Positions 37,545 through 47,732 of a stretch of 64,000 nt of DNA are shown piece by piece. The stretch spans positions 48,757 through 112,756 of the forward strand of contig JAFDVO010000047.1 of assembly GCA_018268955.1 (NCBI GenBank). Direction: 5' to 3'. The notes below the pieces were generated by a model, which searched no databases, was not told the DNA's origin, and saw only the letters and a list, made by a program, of their open reading frames with translations. A program made the translations under genes and the position numbers. Within the stretch, counting starts at the first letter, position 1. Every line of letters begins with the position of its first letter. Origin of the DNA: Acidobacteriota bacterium (lineage in GTDB: Bacteria > Acidobacteriota > Vicinamibacteria > Vicinamibacterales > CAVVIG01).

Positions 37545-40500
37545 TCGCCCAACTCCTTCGACTCGCCCTCCGGCAGCGCTTCCTCGCCATCCTGGTCGGC
37601 ATCGCCCTCATCGGGACCGGCCTGTGGGCGTTCACGCAGCTCAGCATCGAGGCGTACCCGGACATCTCCGACACGCAGGTCGTCGTCATCTCCACCTATA
37701 CCGGCCACGCGGCGGAGGAGATCGAGCAGCAGGTGACCGTCCCGATCGAGCGCGCGCTCAACAGCGTGCCGCGCGTCATCGCAAGGCGCTCGCGCACCAT
37801 CTTCGGCCTCTCGGTGGTCGAGCTGACGTTCGACTACGGCACCGACGACTACTTCGCCAGGCAGGTGGTGCTCGAGAAGCTCCGTGACGCGACCTTGCCG
37901 GACGGCGTCGCGCCGACGCTCGGCCCGATGTCGACCCCGATCGGCGAGCTGTATCGGTACACCCTCGACGCGCCCCCATCGTACGACTCGCAGCGGCTGC
38001 GCGAAATCCAGGACTGGATCATCGAGCCTCGCCTGCTGCAGGTGCCTGGCGTCACGGATATCACGCCGTTCGGCGGCCGGATCAAGCAGTACCAGATCGA
38101 GGTCGACCCGCTCGCCCTCACCAAATACAACCTGAGCATCCGTGACATCGGCACGGCCATCGACTCCAACAACCAGAATGCAGGGGGCGCCCAGCTCGAT
38201 AACGGCCAGCAGTCGCTGGTCGTTCGCGGCATCGGGCTGGTAGATTCGGTCAGCGACATCGAGAACATCGTCGTCTCCGCCAACAACGGCGTGCCGGTCT
38301 ACGTGCGCGACGTCGGGCACGTGCAGATCGGGTCTGCCCCGCGAACGGGCATCTTCGCGCTCGACGATCATCTGGACAGGGTCGAAGGCATCGTGCTCAT
38401 GCGGCGCGGGGAGAACCCGAGCCGCGTGCTCGATGGCATCCACGAGGCGGTCGAAGAACTGAACGCCACCGCGCTCCCCTCAGGCGTGCACATGACGCCG
38501 ATCCTGGACCGTACCGAGCTGGTGAGCAACACGCTCCACACGGTGACGCACACGCTGCTCGAAGGGCTGGTGATTGTCATCGCCGTGCTGTTCCTGTTCC
38601 TCGGGTCGGCACGTGCCGCGCTGCTGACGGCGCTCACGATTCCGCTGTCGCTGCTCTTTGCGTTCATCTGCATGCATTTCAGCGGCATCCCGGCCAACCT
38701 GCTCAGCCTCGGTGCCCTCGACTTCGGCATCATCGTGGACGGCACGCTGGTGATGGTCGAGCGCATCGTGCACGCGCTGGGCCATCGGGCGCAGGAACAC
38801 CCGGCGGACAGCAGCATCATCGACATCATCCGTGACGCCGCGCTCGACGTGGAGCGACCGATCTTCTTCTCGCTCCTCATCATCGTCGCGGCGTACCTGC
38901 CGCTGTTCACGCTGGAGCGGGTCGAACGGCGTCTCTTCACGCCGATGGCGTTCACCGTCTGTTATGCGCTGGTCGGGTCGATGCTGATGGCGCTGACGCT
39001 CATCCCGGTGCTCGCCACGTACCTGCTCCGGAACACGTCGAAGGGCTGGGAGAACCCGGTGCTGCGGTGGCTGGAAGGCTGGTACGAGCGCGCGCTTCGG
39101 GCCACCGCCGTCTCGCCCGGCCGCGTGGTGGCCGTGGCTTTTGCGATCGTGATCGTGGCGATGGGCGTCGGCACACAGCTCGGCAGCGAATTCCTCCCGA
39201 AGCTCGATGAGGGCGTGCTCTGGATCCGCGCGAACTTCCCCGCCGGCATCTCGCTCGAGAAGTCCGCGGCGATGGCGGCCACGATCCGCGGCCTGGTCAA
39301 GCAGTCGGGCGAAGTCCTGCACGCCACCTCGCAGACCGGGCGCAACGACGCGGGCACCGACCCGTATGGCCCGAACCGCAACGAGGTGTTCGTCGCGCTC
39401 AAGCCGTACGACGAGTGGCCGGACGGGAAACGGAAGGCCGACCTGATCGATGAGCTCTCGACGAAGCTGCGGGCCAACGTGCCTGGCGCGTTCTTCAGCT
39501 TCACGCAGCCGATCGTCGACAACGTCACGGAGGCGGTGACCGGATCGCCGGCAGACCTGGCCGTGATCATCACCGGGCCGGATCTGCAGGTGCTGCGGTC
39601 GCTCGCACAGCAGACGCTGGGCGTCCTGCGGGACGTCCCTGGCGCGGCCGACACCGGCATCGAGCAGGAGGAGGACCTGGCACAGTTGCGCATCAAGGTC
39701 GATCGGCAGGCGGTGGCGCGCTACGGCATCAACATCCGCGACGTGCAGGACGTCATCGAGCTGGCGGTGGGCGGGCGCGGCGTGAGCACGTACTTCGACG
39801 GAGAGCGCCGGTTCGACATCACCGTCCGCTACGTCCCCGAGGCTCGCACCGACCCGACCGCCATCGGCAACATCCTGATTACCACTCACGAAGGCAGCCG
39901 CATCCCCCTGTCGCAACTGAGTTCCATCGAGGTGGTCAACGGCGCGAGCATCATCGCGCGGCGCGACAACCGCCGGCAGATCTCGGTCCGCACGAACATC
40001 CGCGGCCGTGACCAGGGCGGCTTCGTGGCGGATGCGCAGCGACGGCTCGACACCGCGCTGCGGCTGCCAAACGGGTATCACGTCGAGTGGGGTGGACAGT
40101 TCGAGAACCTCTCGCGCGCACGGCGACGGCTCGCGTTCATCCTGCCCGTCACCATCGGCGTCATCTTCGCCCTCCTCTTCTTCACGTTCGGATCGACCAC
40201 GTGGGCGGGGCTCGTGCTGCTGAACGTGCCGTTCTCCCTGGTGGGCGGCATCCTGGCGCTCTACCTGCGGGGTATCAACCTGAGCGTGTCCGCCGCGGTC
40301 GGCTTCATCTCGCTGTTCGGCGTCGCCGTGATGAGCGGCGTGCTGGTCGTCTCGGAGATCAACCGTCGACGGATCGAGACCGGCGCACCGCCGGCGAGGG
40401 CGGCCATCGAGGGGGCGCTCGCACAGATGCGGCCGGTCCTGATGATGATCGTCGTCGCGCTGCTCGGCATGGTGCCGGCCGCGCGTGCGACCGGCATCGG

Positions 40501-40630
40501 CTCCGACGTGCAGCGTCCGCTCGCCACCGTCGTGGTCGGCGGCCTGCTGTCGACGCTGGTCCTCACGCTCTTCGCACTACCCGCGCTGTACGTGATGATC
40601 GCCGGACGGAACACGGAGGAACGCGCATGA
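37541..40630 (+). CDS. czcA: CzcA-type heavy-metal RND efflux pump
   Basis: 1029 residues, full RND length with 12 membrane helices and two large periplasmic loops. HME-type features: IEAYPDISDTQV, the GHAAEEIEQQVTVPIE start of the porter domain, and LGALDFGIIVDGTLVMVE in TM4 with the proton-relay Asp. It exports divalent or monovalent metal ions with proton influx. The metal (Co/Zn/Cd or Cu/Ag) cannot be assigned; the TM4 DFGxxxD pattern fits the Czc rather than the Cus subgroup. Overlaps both neighbours by ATGA. Confidence 0.95.
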   Translation: MIAQLLRLALRQRFLAILVGIALIGTGLWAFTQLSIEAYPDISDTQVVVISTYTGHAAEEIEQQVTVPIERALNSVPRVIARRSRTIFGLSVVELTFDYGTDDYFARQVVLEKLRDATLPDGVAPTLGPMSTPIGELYRYTLDAPPSYDSQRLREIQDWIIEPRLLQVPGVTDITPFGGRIKQYQIEVDPLALTKYNLSIRDIGTAIDSNNQNAGGAQLDNGQQSLVVRGIGLVDSVSDIENIVVSANNGVPVYVRDVGHVQIGSAPRTGIFALDDHLDRVEGIVLMRRGENPSRVLDGIHEAVEELNATALPSGVHMTPILDRTELVSNTLHTVTHTLLEGLVIVIAVLFLFLGSARAALLTALTIPLSLLFAFICMHFSGIPANLLSLGALDFGIIVDGTLVMVERIVHALGHRAQEHPADSSIIDIIRDAALDVERPIFFSLLIIVAAYLPLFTLERVERRLFTPMAFTVCYALVGSMLMALTLIPVLATYLLRNTSKGWENPVLRWLEGWYERALRATAVSPGRVVAVAFAIVIVAMGVGTQLGSEFLPKLDEGVLWIRANFPAGISLEKSAAMAATIRGLVKQSGEVLHATSQTGRNDAGTDPYGPNRNEVFVALKPYDEWPDGKRKADLIDELSTKLRANVPGAFFSFTQPIVDNVTEAVTGSPADLAVIITGPDLQVLRSLAQQTLGVLRDVPGAADTGIEQEEDLAQLRIKVDRQAVARYGINIRDVQDVIELAVGGRGVSTYFDGERRFDITVRYVPEARTDPTAIGNILITTHEGSRIPLSQLSSIEVVNGASIIARRDNRRQISVRTNIRGRDQGGFVADAQRRLDTALRLPNGYHVEWGGQFENLSRARRRLAFILPVTIGVIFALLFFTFGSTTWAGLVLLNVPFSLVGGILALYLRGINLSVSAAVGFISLFGVAVMSGVLVVSEINRRRIETGAPPARAAIEGALAQMRPVLMMIVVALLGMVPAARATGIGSDVQRPLATVVVGGLLSTLVLTLFALPALYVMIAGRNTEERA

Positions 40631-40938
40631 GCGGCCCGCGCAAGGTGTTGCTGATCGTCGTCAAGGAAGGGGACACCTGGGAGCGGACGCCGCTCTACGT
40701 CGCCATCGTCCATCGCCTGCGGCACGCGGGGGTCGCAGGCGCAACCGTCCAGTCGGGCATCATGGGTTTCGGACGCCATCACCGCATCCACCACAAGGGG
40801 CTCTTCGGCGTCCCCGACGACCGCCCCACGACGATCATGGCGGTGGACGAAGACGAGAAGCTGCGCGCCTTCGTCGCCGACTCACGCGACATCCTGAAGA
40901 ACGCGATGACGCTCATGCTCGATGCGGAGCTGCTGTAA
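40627..40938 (+). CDS. DUF190 (PII-like) protein of the metal-efflux operon
   Basis: 103 residues, start overlapping the czcA stop (ATGA). DUF190 family: RKVLLIVVKEGDTW, GVAGATVQSGIMGFG, and TTIMAVDEDEKL. DUF190 proteins adopt a ferredoxin-like fold related to PII signalling proteins and are often encoded beside metal or ion transporters. A regulatory role on the efflux pump is plausible. Confidence 0.85.
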   Translation: MSGPRKVLLIVVKEGDTWERTPLYVAIVHRLRHAGVAGATVQSGIMGFGRHHRIHHKGLFGVPDDRPTTIMAVDEDEKLRAFVADSRDILKNAMTLMLDAELL

Positions 40939-40954
40939 CGGCACATCGCAACTG

Positions 40955-41295
40955 CCAGGCGGGTCCTGTCCGCGAACAGCCCACTCGGGTGCTCGCGGCC
41001 AACCCGCTTGTCAGGGCTGTGCGCTCCGCGCCCGAGCGGGCGCCCGTTCGCGGCCACCCGCATGCGCACTCGCACACGTCACCTGGCGCCTCCATCCTCT
41101 TGGTCGTCACGCTCCTGGACCCGCTCACAGCGTTACAGCGCGTTCCCATTCAGCCTTCAGCGTTTTGCAATGATCGTTGGGATGACCGGTGCCCTCCCGT
41201 GTTTCCCCTCCGTGCCCTCCGTGGTAGTGCTTTTGCGACGCGTTCGCAGCGTGACGCGTATTTCCATTCAGCAATTCGCGATTCGCGATTAGCAT
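40955..41295. repeat. composite repeat element, copy 2
   Basis: Same module order as 34140-34390: GTCCTGTCCGCGAACAG (about 40963-40979), GC-rich spacer, GCCCTCCCGTGTTTCCCCTC and CCGTGCCCTCCGTGGT 9-mers, GTTCGCAGCGTGACGCG, then TTCAGCA/TTCGCGA/TTAGCAT heptamers. The last unit, TAGCAT (41290-41295), is 7 nt before the ppk2 start. No gene lies in 40939-41302. Confidence 0.75.
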
Positions 41296-41302
41296 TCCCG
41301 TT

Positions 41303-42172
41303 GTGCCGATCGATGTCTCGCCGTTCATCGTCAAGGAAGGTCACAGCGTCAACCTGAAGAAGTGGCCGACGCGCGTGCGCCCGTTCTACAGGTCCGAGCA
41401 CGACTACGAGGCGATGCTGGCGGCTCACGTGCGGACGCTGGCCGAGCACCAGAGCCGCCTCTATGCCGACGATCGCTACTCGCTGCTCATCGTGCTGCAG
41501 GCGATGGATGCTGCGGGGAAGGACGGCGTGATCAAGCACGTGATGTCCGGCATCAACCCGCAGGGCTGCCAGGTGGTGAGCTTCAAGCACCCGAGCGCCG
41601 AGGACCTGGACCACGACTTCCTGTGGCGCGTCGTGCGCCAGCTGCCGGAGCGCGGCAACATCGGCATCTTCAATCGGTCACACTACGAGGAGGTGCTGAT
41701 CGTCCGGGTGCACCCGGACATCGCCCGTGCGCAGCGTGTGCCGGACTTCGACCAGAAGACCGTCTGGAAAGAGCGCTTCCGCTCCATCGTCGACTTCGAG
41801 CGTCATCTGCATCGCAACGGCACGCGGGTCGTGAAGTTCTTCCTGCATGTCTCGAAGGAGGAGCAGCGCAAGCGCTTCCTCGCGCGCCTCGACGACCCCG
41901 AGAAGAACTGGAAGTTCAGCGTGGGGGACATCGAGGAGCGCGCCCGCTGGAACGACTACATGCACGCGTACGAGGACTGCCTCTCGCACACCAGCACCAG
42001 GGACGCACCCTGGTATGTGGTGCCCGCAGACGACAAGGCGAATGCCCGCCTCATCGTCTCCCAGGCGATCGTCGACCTCATGACCTCGCTCGACCTCCGG
42101 TACCCGAAGGTCGAGAAGGCCAGGCTGAAGGAACTCCGCCGCATCCGCAAGCAGCTCAAGGACGGGAACTGA
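41303..42172 (+). CDS. ppk2: PPK2-family polyphosphate kinase
   Basis: 289 residues from GTG 41303. Walker A-like [48 protein letters not shown] and the lid region with ISKEEQ-type [11 protein letters not shown]. This is the single-domain PPK2 layout, which transfers phosphate between polyphosphate and nucleoside mono- or diphosphates. Class (AMP or ADP specific) not assigned. No Shine-Dalgarno sequence; TAGCAT ends 7 nt before the start codon, so the mRNA is probably leaderless. Confidence 0.93.
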   Translation: MPIDVSPFIVKEGHSVNLKKWPTRVRPFYRSEHDYEAMLAAHVRTLAEHQSRLYADDRYSLLIVLQAMDAAGKDGVIKHVMSGINPQGCQVVSFKHPSAEDLDHDFLWRVVRQLPERGNIGIFNRSHYEEVLIVRVHPDIARAQRVPDFDQKTVWKERFRSIVDFERHLHRNGTRVVKFFLHVSKEEQRKRFLARLDDPEKNWKFSVGDIEERARWNDYMHAYEDCLSHTSTRDAPWYVVPADDKANARLIVSQAIVDLMTSLDLRYPKVEKARLKELRRIRKQLKDGN

Positions 42173-42177
42173 TCAAC

Positions 42178-42234
42178 GGGTCCCGAGTCCCGAGTTCCCA
42201 GCCCCGAGCCCCGAGCCCGAGTCCCGAGCCGTTG
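42178..42234. repeat. TCCCGAG heptamer array
   Basis: About eight degenerate units (TCCCGAG, TTCCCAG, CCCCGAG) between ppk2 and the phosphopantetheinyl transferase gene. Confidence 0.8.
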
Positions 42235-42240
42235 TACGAT
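42235..42240 (+). promoter_or_regulatory. -10 hexamer TACGAT, leaderless start of the PPTase gene
   Basis: TACGAT ends 6 nt before GTG 42247, right after the heptamer array. No convincing -35. Confidence 0.45.
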
Positions 42241-42246
42241 CCCGCC

Positions 42247-42975
42247 GTGCCCCCGCTCATCGTCGACGTGCAGTGCGTATGGCTCGAGGGGGACGCAGCG
42301 CTCATTGCGGCGGCGCGCGGCGTGCTCGGCGCAGACGAAATTGCCCGAGCGGACCGCTTCGTCCTTCCCGACCTCGCCGACACGTTTGCCCTCGCACGCG
42401 GCTCACTTCGCGTGCTGCTCGCCAACCGACTTGGCGTCGGGGCTCGCGACGTGACCTTCGAATACGGTGAGAAGGGGAAGCCCGCGCTCGCCAATCCGCG
42501 TGGCACAACGCTGCGCTTCAACGTGTCTCACTCGGGGGCGCTGCTGGTGTGTGCGTTGGTCGAGGGAGAGGACGTCGGCATCGACGTCGAGCAGCATCGG
42601 CCGCTTCGCGATCGCGACCGGCTGGCGCAGCGGTTCTTTTCCGCCGAGGAGTGCGCGGACCTGGCGGCCTGGCCAGAAGCCGACCGCACGCGCGTCTTCT
42701 TCGAGTGCTGGTCGCGCAAGGAGGCGTTCATCAAGGCGGTGGGCGGCGGGCTGTCGATTCCGCTCGACAGCTTCCGTGTGTCACTCGCCTCCTCGACCAC
42801 GTCTGCCCTGCTGGCCTGCCGACCAGAGGATGGCCCTGCCGAGGCGTGGACTATCCATCCGTTCGATGCCGCGGCCGGCTACTCGGGCGCTCTCGCGATC
42901 AAGGCCGCACCCGTCCGTGTCGACGTGCACCACACGACCGCCAAGGCGCTGCTCAGCACGTGTGCACCCGGCTGA
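42247..42975 (+). CDS. 4'-phosphopantetheinyl transferase, Sfp type
   Basis: 242 residues from GTG 42247 in the frame that continues upstream inside ppk2; the start is set by homology and the -10 position. Sfp/AcpT motifs: FNVSHSG, EDVGIDVEQHR (Mg-binding Asp), FSAEE and FFECWSRKEAFIKAVGGG. It loads phosphopantetheine from CoA onto carrier proteins of fatty-acid, polyketide or peptide synthases. None is in the window, so the partner is elsewhere. The C-terminal 60 residues are weakly conserved. Confidence 0.9.
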   Translation: MPPLIVDVQCVWLEGDAALIAAARGVLGADEIARADRFVLPDLADTFALARGSLRVLLANRLGVGARDVTFEYGEKGKPALANPRGTTLRFNVSHSGALLVCALVEGEDVGIDVEQHRPLRDRDRLAQRFFSAEECADLAAWPEADRTRVFFECWSRKEAFIKAVGGGLSIPLDSFRVSLASSTTSALLACRPEDGPAEAWTIHPFDAAAGYSGALAIKAAPVRVDVHHTTAKALLSTCAPG

Positions 42976-43000
42976 CCCACCGCGCATCGCGCCGCCGCTC

Positions 43001-43080
43001 GTACCAGCCCTACCAGCCCTACCAGCCCTACCAGCCCCACCAGCCCCACCAGCCCCACCAGCCCTACCTGCCCCGCCTGC
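43001..43080. repeat. 9-bp tandem array CCCTACCAG / CCCCACCAG
   Basis: About eight consecutive units in the convergent gap between the PPTase gene and the lipoprotein gene, changing from CCCTACCAG to CCCCACCAG to CCCTACCTG. This is the most regular array in the window. Confidence 0.9.
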
Positions 43081-43084
43081 CGTA

Positions 43085-43603
43085 TCACAGCACGTTGACG
43101 GTGACCGACTGCGTGAACGCGTTCCCCTTGTCGTCCGTGAAGCGGACGAACACCGCGGTCGTCCGCTCCTTGCCGCCGTCTGGCGTGGAATACAGGAGCG
43201 ACAGCGGAACCGACAGGCTTCCCGATGCGGCGACGTGATTGGTTCCCGCGAACTGGGCGATCTGCGACGGATTGAGGTTGAGCGTGCTGTACACGGCGCC
43301 GTTGCGCGCGGAGAAGAGGTCGATGCTGTCGATGTTGCCGCCGAGGCCGGCCGTTTCGCGCACGACGATCGTCATCGAGACCGCGAAATCGAACTGCGCG
43401 CCGTTGGTGCCGGCGCATTTCGGGTTGCACACGCTCGCGGTCACCGGGCTCGGCGCGATGGACACGGTCAGCTCGGCCTTACTGGCAGCCGGCGCCGGCG
43501 CCGGCGTCGGCGTCGGGGAGGTCGGCGACGATGAACCGCCGCAGGCGGCGGCAATCAGGATCGAGCAGAGAGCAGGAGCGAGAAGGAGTGAACGTCTGCG
43601 CAT
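43085..43603 (-). CDS. hypothetical lipoprotein
   Basis: 172 residues. Lipobox IAAACG (Cys near 21), then a Ser/Thr/Pro/Ala linker and an all-beta domain (about 45-172), ending in alternating strands (TAVFVRFTDDKGNAFTQSVT). Two Cys in ASVCNPKCAG may form a disulfide. The overall look is a periplasmic Ig-like/adhesion-type fold. Function unknown. Convergent to the PPTase gene across the 9-bp array. Confidence 0.75.
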   Translation of the reverse strand: MRRRSLLLAPALCSILIAAACGGSSSPTSPTPTPAPAPAASKAELTVSIAPSPVTASVCNPKCAGTNGAQFDFAVSMTIVVRETAGLGGNIDSIDLFSARNGAVYSTLNLNPSQIAQFAGTNHVAASGSLSVPLSLLYSTPDGGKERTTAVFVRFTDDKGNAFTQSVTVNVL

Positions 43604-43694
43604 GGTGTGAAGCGACGTAGCTTATCACCATGGACGCCACGCACTGGCCGACCTGATAACGGCTGAGGCGCACCTTCCACGGCGGCCCGAGCAT

Positions 43695-44042
43695 TCAGCG
43701 CCGTCGTCCTCGCGTGGAGTCCGCGGTGCGTGGGCGTCCACCGAGCAGTCCATTCTCGCGAGCCGCGCGAGCCTTCGCTGGTGAACGCCGGGCACCGACG
43801 AGCGCCGCTGGTCCGACGATGGCCACCTTGCCTCGCTGTTCGGTCGACACTCTCGCCACGCGAACGCGAGCGCCCGGCTTCGTGCCAGGGTGGGCCTCCA
43901 GGTAGGCCGCAAGCACATCGCGGATGGCACGTTCGGCCTTGGCGTGCGTATCAGCCGCGGCGTAGACCGGGAGGCCCGGAACGTAGGCGCTCACCGCGCC
44001 GCTCATTTCGGTTTCGAGCACGATCGGGAAATGCGTTGTCAT
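43695..44042 (-). CDS. HicB-like protein with GGRPR tail, no HicA partner seen
   Basis: 115 residues. The N-terminal 55 residues match the HicB partial-RNase-H fold (FPIVLETEMSGAVSAYVPGL, then AERAIRDVLAAYLEAHP). The C-terminus carries ENGLLGGRPR, an AT-hook-like tail seen in some HicB proteins. HicB is usually the antitoxin of a HicA mRNA interferase. No HicA frame lies on either side, so this is an orphan or solitary regulator. Confidence 0.7.
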   Translation of the reverse strand: MTTHFPIVLETEMSGAVSAYVPGLPVYAAADTHAKAERAIRDVLAAYLEAHPGTKPGARVRVARVSTEQRGKVAIVGPAALVGARRSPAKARAARENGLLGGRPRTADSTRGRRR

Positions 44043-44165
44043 GCTCTGCCCAGGTCACGGCACGATCGTAGAACCCAACGCTCGGTTCGTCAAACGGCCG
44101 ACCAGCGAGGCGGCGCTGTCCCGGAGTTCTGTCTCCGTGCGTGTCAGTGGTAGGGCCTTTCGTCG

Positions 44166-44270
44166 ATCCAGTCACGCCCATCGCCCATCGCCCAGAGCCC
44201 ATCGCCCAGAGCCAGAAGCCCTGGGCCCCATTTAGCAATCAGCCTTTAGCGATTAGCATTTAACTCGCTC
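44166..44270. repeat. CGCCCAT/CAGAGCC heptamers followed by TTAGCAATC heptamers
   Basis: Two heptamer families side by side. At 44166-44222 is the reverse-oriented CGATGGG/CTCTGGG type. At 44230-44270 is the TTTAGC type. They lie directly upstream of the furA promoter. Confidence 0.75.
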
Positions 44271-44276
44271 GCATTA

Positions 44277-44305
44277 TTGAATCATTCCAAAGTTCGAGCT
44301 ACACT
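44277..44305 (+). promoter_or_regulatory. furA promoter, TTGAAT-17-TACACT
   Basis: -35 TTGAAT 44277-44282, 17-bp spacer, -10 TACACT 44300-44305; the GTG start is 10 nt further on. TTGAATCATTCCAA, covering the -35 and spacer, is an imperfect palindrome and a candidate FurA operator. Confidence 0.65.
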
Positions 44306-44315
44306 GAAGTCTCTC

Positions 44316-44801
44316 GTGACAACCGAGCCTTCAGAACTGCTCCGCTCACGCGGGATCCAGGTCACCGCGCAGCGACTGGCGGTGATGCGCGCCGTCTCCG
44401 CCCATCCGCACGTCACGGCCGACGTCGTCGCCGAGATCGTGCGGTCGGAGATTGGGGCGATCTCGCTGCAGTCGGTCTACGACGCGCTCACGCTGCTCGT
44501 CGCCGAAGGGCTGATCCGTCGTATCCAGCCTGCCGGCTCACCTGCGCGGTATGAAGACCGCGTCGGCGACAACCACCACCATCTCATCTGCCGCATCTGC
44601 GGCCGGGTCGTCGACGTCGAGTGCGCGGTCGGTTCCGCCCCGTGCCTCAGCGCTGCCGACAGCCGCGGCTACGAAATCGACGAAGCCGAGGTCGCGTACT
44701 GGGGTCGCTGCCCCGACTGCATCGCCCAGGCGCGCACCGCGACCGCCCCATCACCACCCGCGCGCCGCCTCGCGCGACGCGACGTACCCGAATCCAATTA
44801 G
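44316..44801 (+). CDS. furA: FurA/PerR-type metal- and peroxide-responsive repressor
   Basis: 161 residues from GTG 44316. An in-frame TTG at 44277 is rejected because it lies in the -35 box. Winged-helix N-terminus ([34 protein letters not shown]), then dimer/metal domain with [28 protein letters not shown] and CPDC. The wording closely resembles actinobacterial FurA proteins paired with katG. It likely represses itself and katG, with relief on peroxide oxidation. katG starts 100 bp downstream. Confidence 0.9.
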   Translation: MTTEPSELLRSRGIQVTAQRLAVMRAVSAHPHVTADVVAEIVRSEIGAISLQSVYDALTLLVAEGLIRRIQPAGSPARYEDRVGDNHHHLICRICGRVVDVECAVGSAPCLSAADSRGYEIDEAEVAYWGRCPDCIAQARTATAPSPPARRLARRDVPESN

Positions 44802-44802
44802 C

Positions 44803-47127
<2,325 letters not shown>

Positions 47128-47149
47128 CCTTCCTCCCGCACGGCTCTGA

Positions 47150-47185
47150 CACGGACTGCGAGGACACACACCCTCGCGGTCCGTG
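47150..47185 (+). terminator. 14-bp stem hairpin after katG
   Basis: CACGGACTGCGAGG pairs with CCTCGCGGTCCGTG (one G-U) around an 8-nt loop, 23 bp after the katG stop. No U-tract follows, so termination may need Rho or the hairpin may protect mRNA. Confidence 0.5.
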
Positions 47186-47189
47186 CCGG

Positions 47190-47325
47190 CTCCCTGCGTT
47201 TCCGCGCTGCTGCGTTCCCGCGTTTGTCGCTGCCTCGCCTGCCGTCGATCTGTGTGCGTTTCTGCGTTTCTGCGTTGCTGCATTGCTGCATTTCTGCATT
47301 TCTGCATTTCTGCATTTCTGCGTTT
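47190..47325. repeat. 8-bp array CTGCATTT / CTGCGTTT
   Basis: Octamer units run regularly from about 47253 to 47325 and loosely from 47190 (CTGCGTTTC, CTGCGTTCC), upstream of padR. Confidence 0.85.
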
Positions 47326-47353
47326 ACCCGGCGGAGCCTTGCTCCCGCCGCCC

Positions 47354-47383
47354 TTGCACATACCTAGCACTCCAATGTATAAG
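47354..47383 (+). promoter_or_regulatory. padR promoter, TTGCAC-18-TATAAG
   Basis: -35 TTGCAC 47354-47359 and -10 TATAAG 47378-47383, with the ATG at 47394. The predicted transcript starts about 4 nt before or at the ATG. Confidence 0.6.
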
Positions 47384-47393
47384 CCTTCTACGT

Positions 47394-47732
47394 ATGGAGA
47401 TGAGCAAGGACCTCGTCGCCGCCTCCGCGACACCGCTCGTGCTCGCCATCCTCGCTGAAGGCGAGAGCTACGGTTACGCCATCATCAAGCGCGTGGCGGA
47501 GCTGTCGGGTGGCGACCTGCAGTGGACCGACGGCATGCTCTACCCGGTGCTGCACCGCCTTGAACGACAGGGCTGCGTGTCGGCAAAGTGGGCCGAGGCC
47601 GAGACCGGACGGAAGCGGAAGTACTACCGCATCACGAGGGACGGCCGGAAGCTGCTCGACGCCCAGCGGCAGCAGTGGCACGTCGTCGACACCATCCTGC
47701 GCGGCGCGTGGATGAAGGCGTGCCCGGCATGA
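47394..47732 (+). CDS. PadR-family transcriptional regulator
   Basis: 112 residues (start ATG 47394; ATG 47400 also possible). PadR winged helix: LVLAILAEGESYGYAIIKRV, LQWTDGMLYPVLHRLERQG, then GRKRKYYRITRDGRKLL. In Acidobacteriota, PadR genes typically precede a permease-prefix membrane protein and control it. Here the stop overlaps such a gene by ATGA. The promoter lies so close that self-repression by covering it is likely. Confidence 0.93.
   Translation: MEMSKDLVAASATPLVLAILAEGESYGYAIIKRVAELSGGDLQWTDGMLYPVLHRLERQGCVSAKWAEAETGRKRKYYRITRDGRKLLDAQRQQWHVVDTILRGAWMKACPA

Noticed and set aside
37373..40081. Long minus-strand frames across czcB and czcA
   Set aside because: Antisense shadows of the RND efflux genes, which have coupled ATGA junctions.
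43001..43080. Possible CRISPR array
   Set aside because: Units are only 9 bp and directly adjacent; no spacers, no cas genes.
42976..43434. Plus-strand coding continuation of the PPTase region
   Set aside because: The frame is poly-Tyr/Gln/Pro from the 9-bp array and antisense to the lipoprotein gene.
44277..44315. TTG start adding 13 residues to FurA
   Set aside because: The codon is the first half of the -35 box TTGAAT; Fur homology begins at GTG 44316.
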